Source: Promethearchaeia archaeon (GTDB lineage: Archaea; Asgardarchaeota; Lokiarchaeia; Sigyniarchaeales; SOKP01). Taken from it: a stretch of 6,479 nt of DNA. A program made the translations under genes and the position numbers. The notes under the pieces were generated by a model. It did no database searches, was not told the DNA's origin, and saw only the letters and a list, made by a program, of their open reading frames with translations. The stretch covers positions 1-6,479 of the forward strand of contig JAHQWY010000212.1 in the NCBI GenBank assembly GCA_029856445.1, given 5' to 3'. Positions within the stretch are counted from its first letter, which is position 1. The number at the start of each line of letters is the position of its first letter. Positions 1 to 3,700 of this stretch are shown here, piece by piece.

Positions 1-314
1 TAAGAGATGATTTAAAACAAGAATTTCAGAAAAATGGGGTTGAGTTTGAGTGTCGAAGCGTAGTTCTTGGCCATACTATGCGAGCTGGTCCACCTAATTC
101 GTTTGATAGGATTTTAGGACTAAGATTTGGGTTAGCAGCAATGAAACTTGTTTTAGAAGGCAAATTTGGGAATATGGTCTCTCTTCAAGGAAATAAAATT
201 AAAGCAATTCCTCTTTCAGAAGGAGTAAAAAAGAAATATATTACACCTGATAATGATAAAATGGAACTTCGAGATCTACTGGTAAAAATCAGATACCTTT
301 CAAAACAAAAATAA
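1..314 (+). CDS. pfkA: ATP-dependent 6-phosphofructokinase (PfkA family), C-terminal part
   Basis: The protein phosphorylates fructose 6-phosphate to fructose 1,6-bisphosphate in cytosolic glycolysis. The frame is open at the left edge (first complete codon at base 3); 103 codons are visible, ending in TAA at 312-314. The C-terminal PfkA signature is clear: Arg18, then VVLGHTMRAGPPNSFDR, then ILGLRFGLAAMKLVLEGKFG and a VSLQGNKIKAIPL strand. By spacing, Arg18, His24 and Arg27 match E. coli PfkA Arg243, His249 and Arg252, which bind the sugar phosphate. The usual HxQRGG is HTMRAG here, so Met replaces Gln/Leu and Ala replaces Gly/Ser at two signature positions. The residues that separate ATP from pyrophosphate use lie in the missing N-terminal part, so the phosphate donor is not decided by this fragment. 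The ATG at 78 falls inside the signature and is not a start. A small gene follows 21 bases downstream on the same strand. Confidence 0.9.
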   Translation, partial: RDDLKQEFQKNGVEFECRSVVLGHTMRAGPPNSFDRILGLRFGLAAMKLVLEGKFGNMVSLQGNKIKAIPLSEGVKKKYITPDNDKMELRDLLVKIRYLSKQK

Positions 315-335
315 ATAATCATATGAGCTTATATT

Positions 336-596
336 ATGGGTGAAATAAGAGGAATTCTCTTTGCTATGATACAAGGAAAAGGAACACGATCGGAAGGTCC
401 TACATATTTCATAAAACCTTTGGATGATTATAAAAATAGATGGACAGAAGTCTTGGTAAGGAAAAAAACTCACATGTGGGAAAAAGATCCTGAATTGCAT
501 AAATTTCTTGATAAAAAAGTGTTGATTACCGGAGATATAATTGAGACAAAGAGCACTATTACTGTTGACTATTTTAAAATAGAAAATTTAGAGTGA
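336..596 (+). CDS. Small OB-fold-like protein, function unknown
   Basis: This 86-residue protein is not recognised by name. The visible pattern suggests a five-strand OB-like barrel: strand GEIRGILFAMI, a glycine-rich turn (QGKGTRSEGP), strand TYFIKPL, strand WTEVLVRKKTHMW, a short helix around DPELHKFLDK, strand KVLITGDIIET and strand TITVDYFKI. A helix between the third and fourth strands and a GxI-type final hairpin are typical of OB folds that bind nucleic acid, and the basic patch VRKKTHMW would suit such a ligand, but binding is an inference. There is no signal peptide, membrane segment or Cys/His metal site, so it is probably cytosolic. The start at 336 is the first in-frame ATG after the pfkA stop; no strong Shine-Dalgarno sequence precedes it. 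An A/T-rich stretch at about 307-317 lies about 20-30 bases upstream, as a TATA box would for a leaderless transcript, so either own transcription or read-through from pfkA is possible. It ends in TGA. Confidence 0.7.
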   Translation: MGEIRGILFAMIQGKGTRSEGPTYFIKPLDDYKNRWTEVLVRKKTHMWEKDPELHKFLDKKVLITGDIIETKSTITVDYFKIENLE

Positions 597-675
597 ATCA
601 AACATAAATCTTATTTTCAATGAAATTTAAAGAATTTAGAGCAATTAGACTTAAGATAGAACAATTATCAGAAAT

Positions 676-739
676 AAAAAATTATAAATTTTGTTAGTAA
701 AAAGTAAAAACTAGAAGAAAAAGGATTAAGATGAAAAAA
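676..739 (-). terminator. U-tract cluster downstream of the giant surface-protein gene
   Basis: Read on the minus strand just after the stop of the giant gene, this stretch gives five T-runs of 5-6 bases (forward A-runs at 734-739, 718-722, 706-710, 699-703 and 676-681). Archaeal RNA polymerase terminates at such U-rich tracts without needing a hairpin, and none is obvious here. The position, immediately past a 5.7 kb coding frame and in a convergent gap, supports a terminator. The AT-rich background lowers the confidence. Confidence 0.45.
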
Positions 740-748
740 GTAAGGAAT

Positions 749-3700
749 TTATTTTTTTGATTTTTGGCTTGTGTATGTTTCTTCAAGTAAATTAAGATAT
801 TCTAATAGTACTTTATCTGTTTTAGATTTTTGTTCAAATGATGTCTTTATAATTCTTAAAAGGTATTTTGGAAATATAAGATCAATGTAAAAGTCGGTTA
901 TGAGTGCATAATATTCCGTTTCATTCTGATCTTTGAAGATCCTTATCATTTTATTGTCATATAGGTTTTTCAATACTTTATAAATATCACTAACACCTTT
1001 ATTCTTTAATTTTTCAAAATCTTTCATTGTTACAATAGCTTTTCTTAGTAGACGTAATGTTTGATACACTTCTGGGTCAATTAAAATATCAAGGAGACTA
1101 AGATTATCTTCTTCGGTTGGACGATATTCACTAAAAAATTTCTGAATTTCGTTTCGATACATTTTAATAGCCTCTTTAGGCAAACCATGACTCTCTGGAT
1201 CTTGATATAGACTATCTGGTGGTATTCTTAACATAAAAATATCCTTGGTGAAAAATATCAGTTCTGATGGAACTCCTTTTACTGAAGCCAATTTGATCAA
1301 ATCTATCTTAACAAGGTCAGCTAAAATTGCTTCTATGTCAACCAATTTCTCTAAATCTTGGTCTTTCACCCAAATATTCAATTCCGATTTAGTAATGACT
1401 CCATAATCTCTTAAAATATTTATAATCATTTGTTTAATATTATCCTGGTAGTAGAAGATAAGTTTTTGCTCATATGTCAGAGATGGAAAAATGGATAAAC
1501 GTTGAAAAAGTGAAGGAATCATCTTTAAATAGGCATCATCTTCAAGGTTTTGTAGTAATATTTGTGCGATATTTGCCATTGCCTCTTCATACATGTCGGG
1601 ATCATCATCTAAATGTAAGATCAAGATAATATAATACCCTGATTCTGGACCTGTGTAATAAGATAAAATATTTAACGATCCCCTTATCAATGTAATTGCT
1701 CCTTTTTCACCACTATATTCATGTATTCCATAGACTTGCAATAAAGTTTTATCAGAAACATTTACGTCTTGAGGATATTTTTCTAATGACTCTACTCCTA
1801 TTCTTTCATCCCATCTCATCAACACTAATCCCAATGGATTAAAATCGTGAGTCTTCTCAGGTTTATTATATATACTCCCATCCAATCTCTTACTCTTTTT
1901 AATTTCTATACCTAAGATTTCTCCCAGTGAAAGTCCAATGGAATTCCATTTATCTCTTAATAATTCTCCAACAAAAATTTCTTTTGGATAATATAACAAT
2001 GATTCTGAAATATTCTTTCCCTTTTTAATTTCCTTTTGTATCTCTCTTACATTTTTGACGAAAGTAGGGATCTTAGCTTGCTTATATATTCTATAACCAA
2101 CAATACTTCCCACAATCGCAAGAACACTAAAAATTAATATTAAGAAGTAAAATAATGGCATACCAGGAAAAATTTCTTCCATTTCTACTATAATAGTAAT
2201 GGAGAATTCTACTGAAATGAAATCTTCTCTAGTAACATTTATAATACCAGAAAGTGTTTTTGAAGTAAAAAAGGCTTGTACATGATTTGTGTTGAAATTA
2301 ACGATATAAGTACCATTAGCTAATTCGGTAAATTCATGATCAATACCCTCAATGGTTAGTATCACACTTGCGTTTAAAAGAGGAATGCCTCCTCTCGTTG
2401 GATCAGTTAAATTAACTTGTATTGGTACTACTTTACCTTTTACAATACTTATTTTATTATCTTTAAAATTGCTACTTAGAGAATATGAGAGATATCTTGG
2501 TCTAATTGTTAGAAAAATCATAGCGTTTTTATATTCATAATTATCTTTTTCTAAAGTAACAATTAATAGATAATCTCCGACAGTTCTAAGTTCAGAATCG
2601 AAATCTAAAACAAGAGAATCATCAACTTCTTGTATTAATACTCCATCACCATTTGCAGTAACATTTCCATTAATATCATATTTCTCCCACATATAATACT
2701 GGGTTGTTAAATCTGTAATCCTTACACCAGTTAAATTATCCGTATATAGGAATGAAAAGGAAATTTCATCTTTAACATAAATGAATTCAAGTTCTCTAAA
2801 AATTTTAGAATCACCATTTATTAAAGTTAAACGTTTCATAACGATAATATCCAGATCCTTGATTGCATTATTATAATTTTCTTTAGACATTTCAAATCTT
2901 ACAGTATAATATCCCGCATCTATCATAGAGGTATCAATTGTTTGCAGATAATGCTTTAGACTAAAATAATAGTTAACTATACCAGATATGCCAGGAGATT
3001 CTCTGATGAAATAATTCATGGTTCCTAAAGTCTCATAGACGATACTCCTTACATAACTCAATTTAAAGGAAAGTGTAAAATTAACAGGTTTATTAGTTTC
3101 AATTATCGCTGTATATAATAAGTCCTTATTAAACTCATTTAATGAAATTATTCCTTGTCCAGGAAGTGTATTACTAATGGAGTAAGTCTGACTTCCTATT
3201 GTAATGTTCATGGCTAATTGAGACGGATTGAAGTAATGAGTGCCATTATTTATCCCATTAACTAATATAACTACATAATCTTCATTCCAATCTTCATTAC
3301 TTAGACTTAATTGAAAACTTCCACCATTAGGGACATTTTGCTGCATATTTGTTCTATTGGAAGTTTCTAAATATTGATTCTGGTAAAAAATTTGAACAAA
3401 CTCAACCTTAATTACGACATCACACATAATATCTGAATTACTTTCAACACTAAATAAGAATTGATTATCAACCGGATAGATAATTTTATCATCGATAATT
3501 AATAACCCGTTTCCATTACTATCTCCAGAACGAAGAGAATATGCGGATCCATCAACCGTAGTTATATTTAAGTTCGTTAGAGGAGCTAAATCTACGTTAC
3601 TCCAGTTAGAAGTATAATAGCAATTTTGAATTATAAAACTGACATTTTTCATTGCCCACCCTTCAGAAGCAGATAAAATTGAAATTGAATCTGAAACATT

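Noticed and set aside
300..500. 66-residue minus-strand frame opposite the OB-like gene
   Set aside because: It is antisense to two supported plus-strand genes, is Phe/Ser/Tyr-rich as expected of an antisense frame, and has no domain pattern.
620..697. 25-codon plus-strand frame (MKFKEFRAIRLKIEQLSEIK...) in the convergent gap
   Set aside because: It is short, has no ribosome-binding site or recognisable features, and ends in AT-rich sequence. Such frames are expected by chance.
731..760. 9-codon plus-strand frame MKKVRNLFF
   Set aside because: It is too short and overlaps the end of the convergent gene.
2352..2540. 62-residue plus-strand frame inside the giant gene
   Set aside because: It is a shadow antisense to the Ig-like stalk, with no support of its own.
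3472..3546. GDSNGNG as a dockerin or EF-hand calcium loop
   Set aside because: There is only one such loop, it lacks the following helix and the paired repeat of a dockerin, and it fits better as a turn within beta unit 2.
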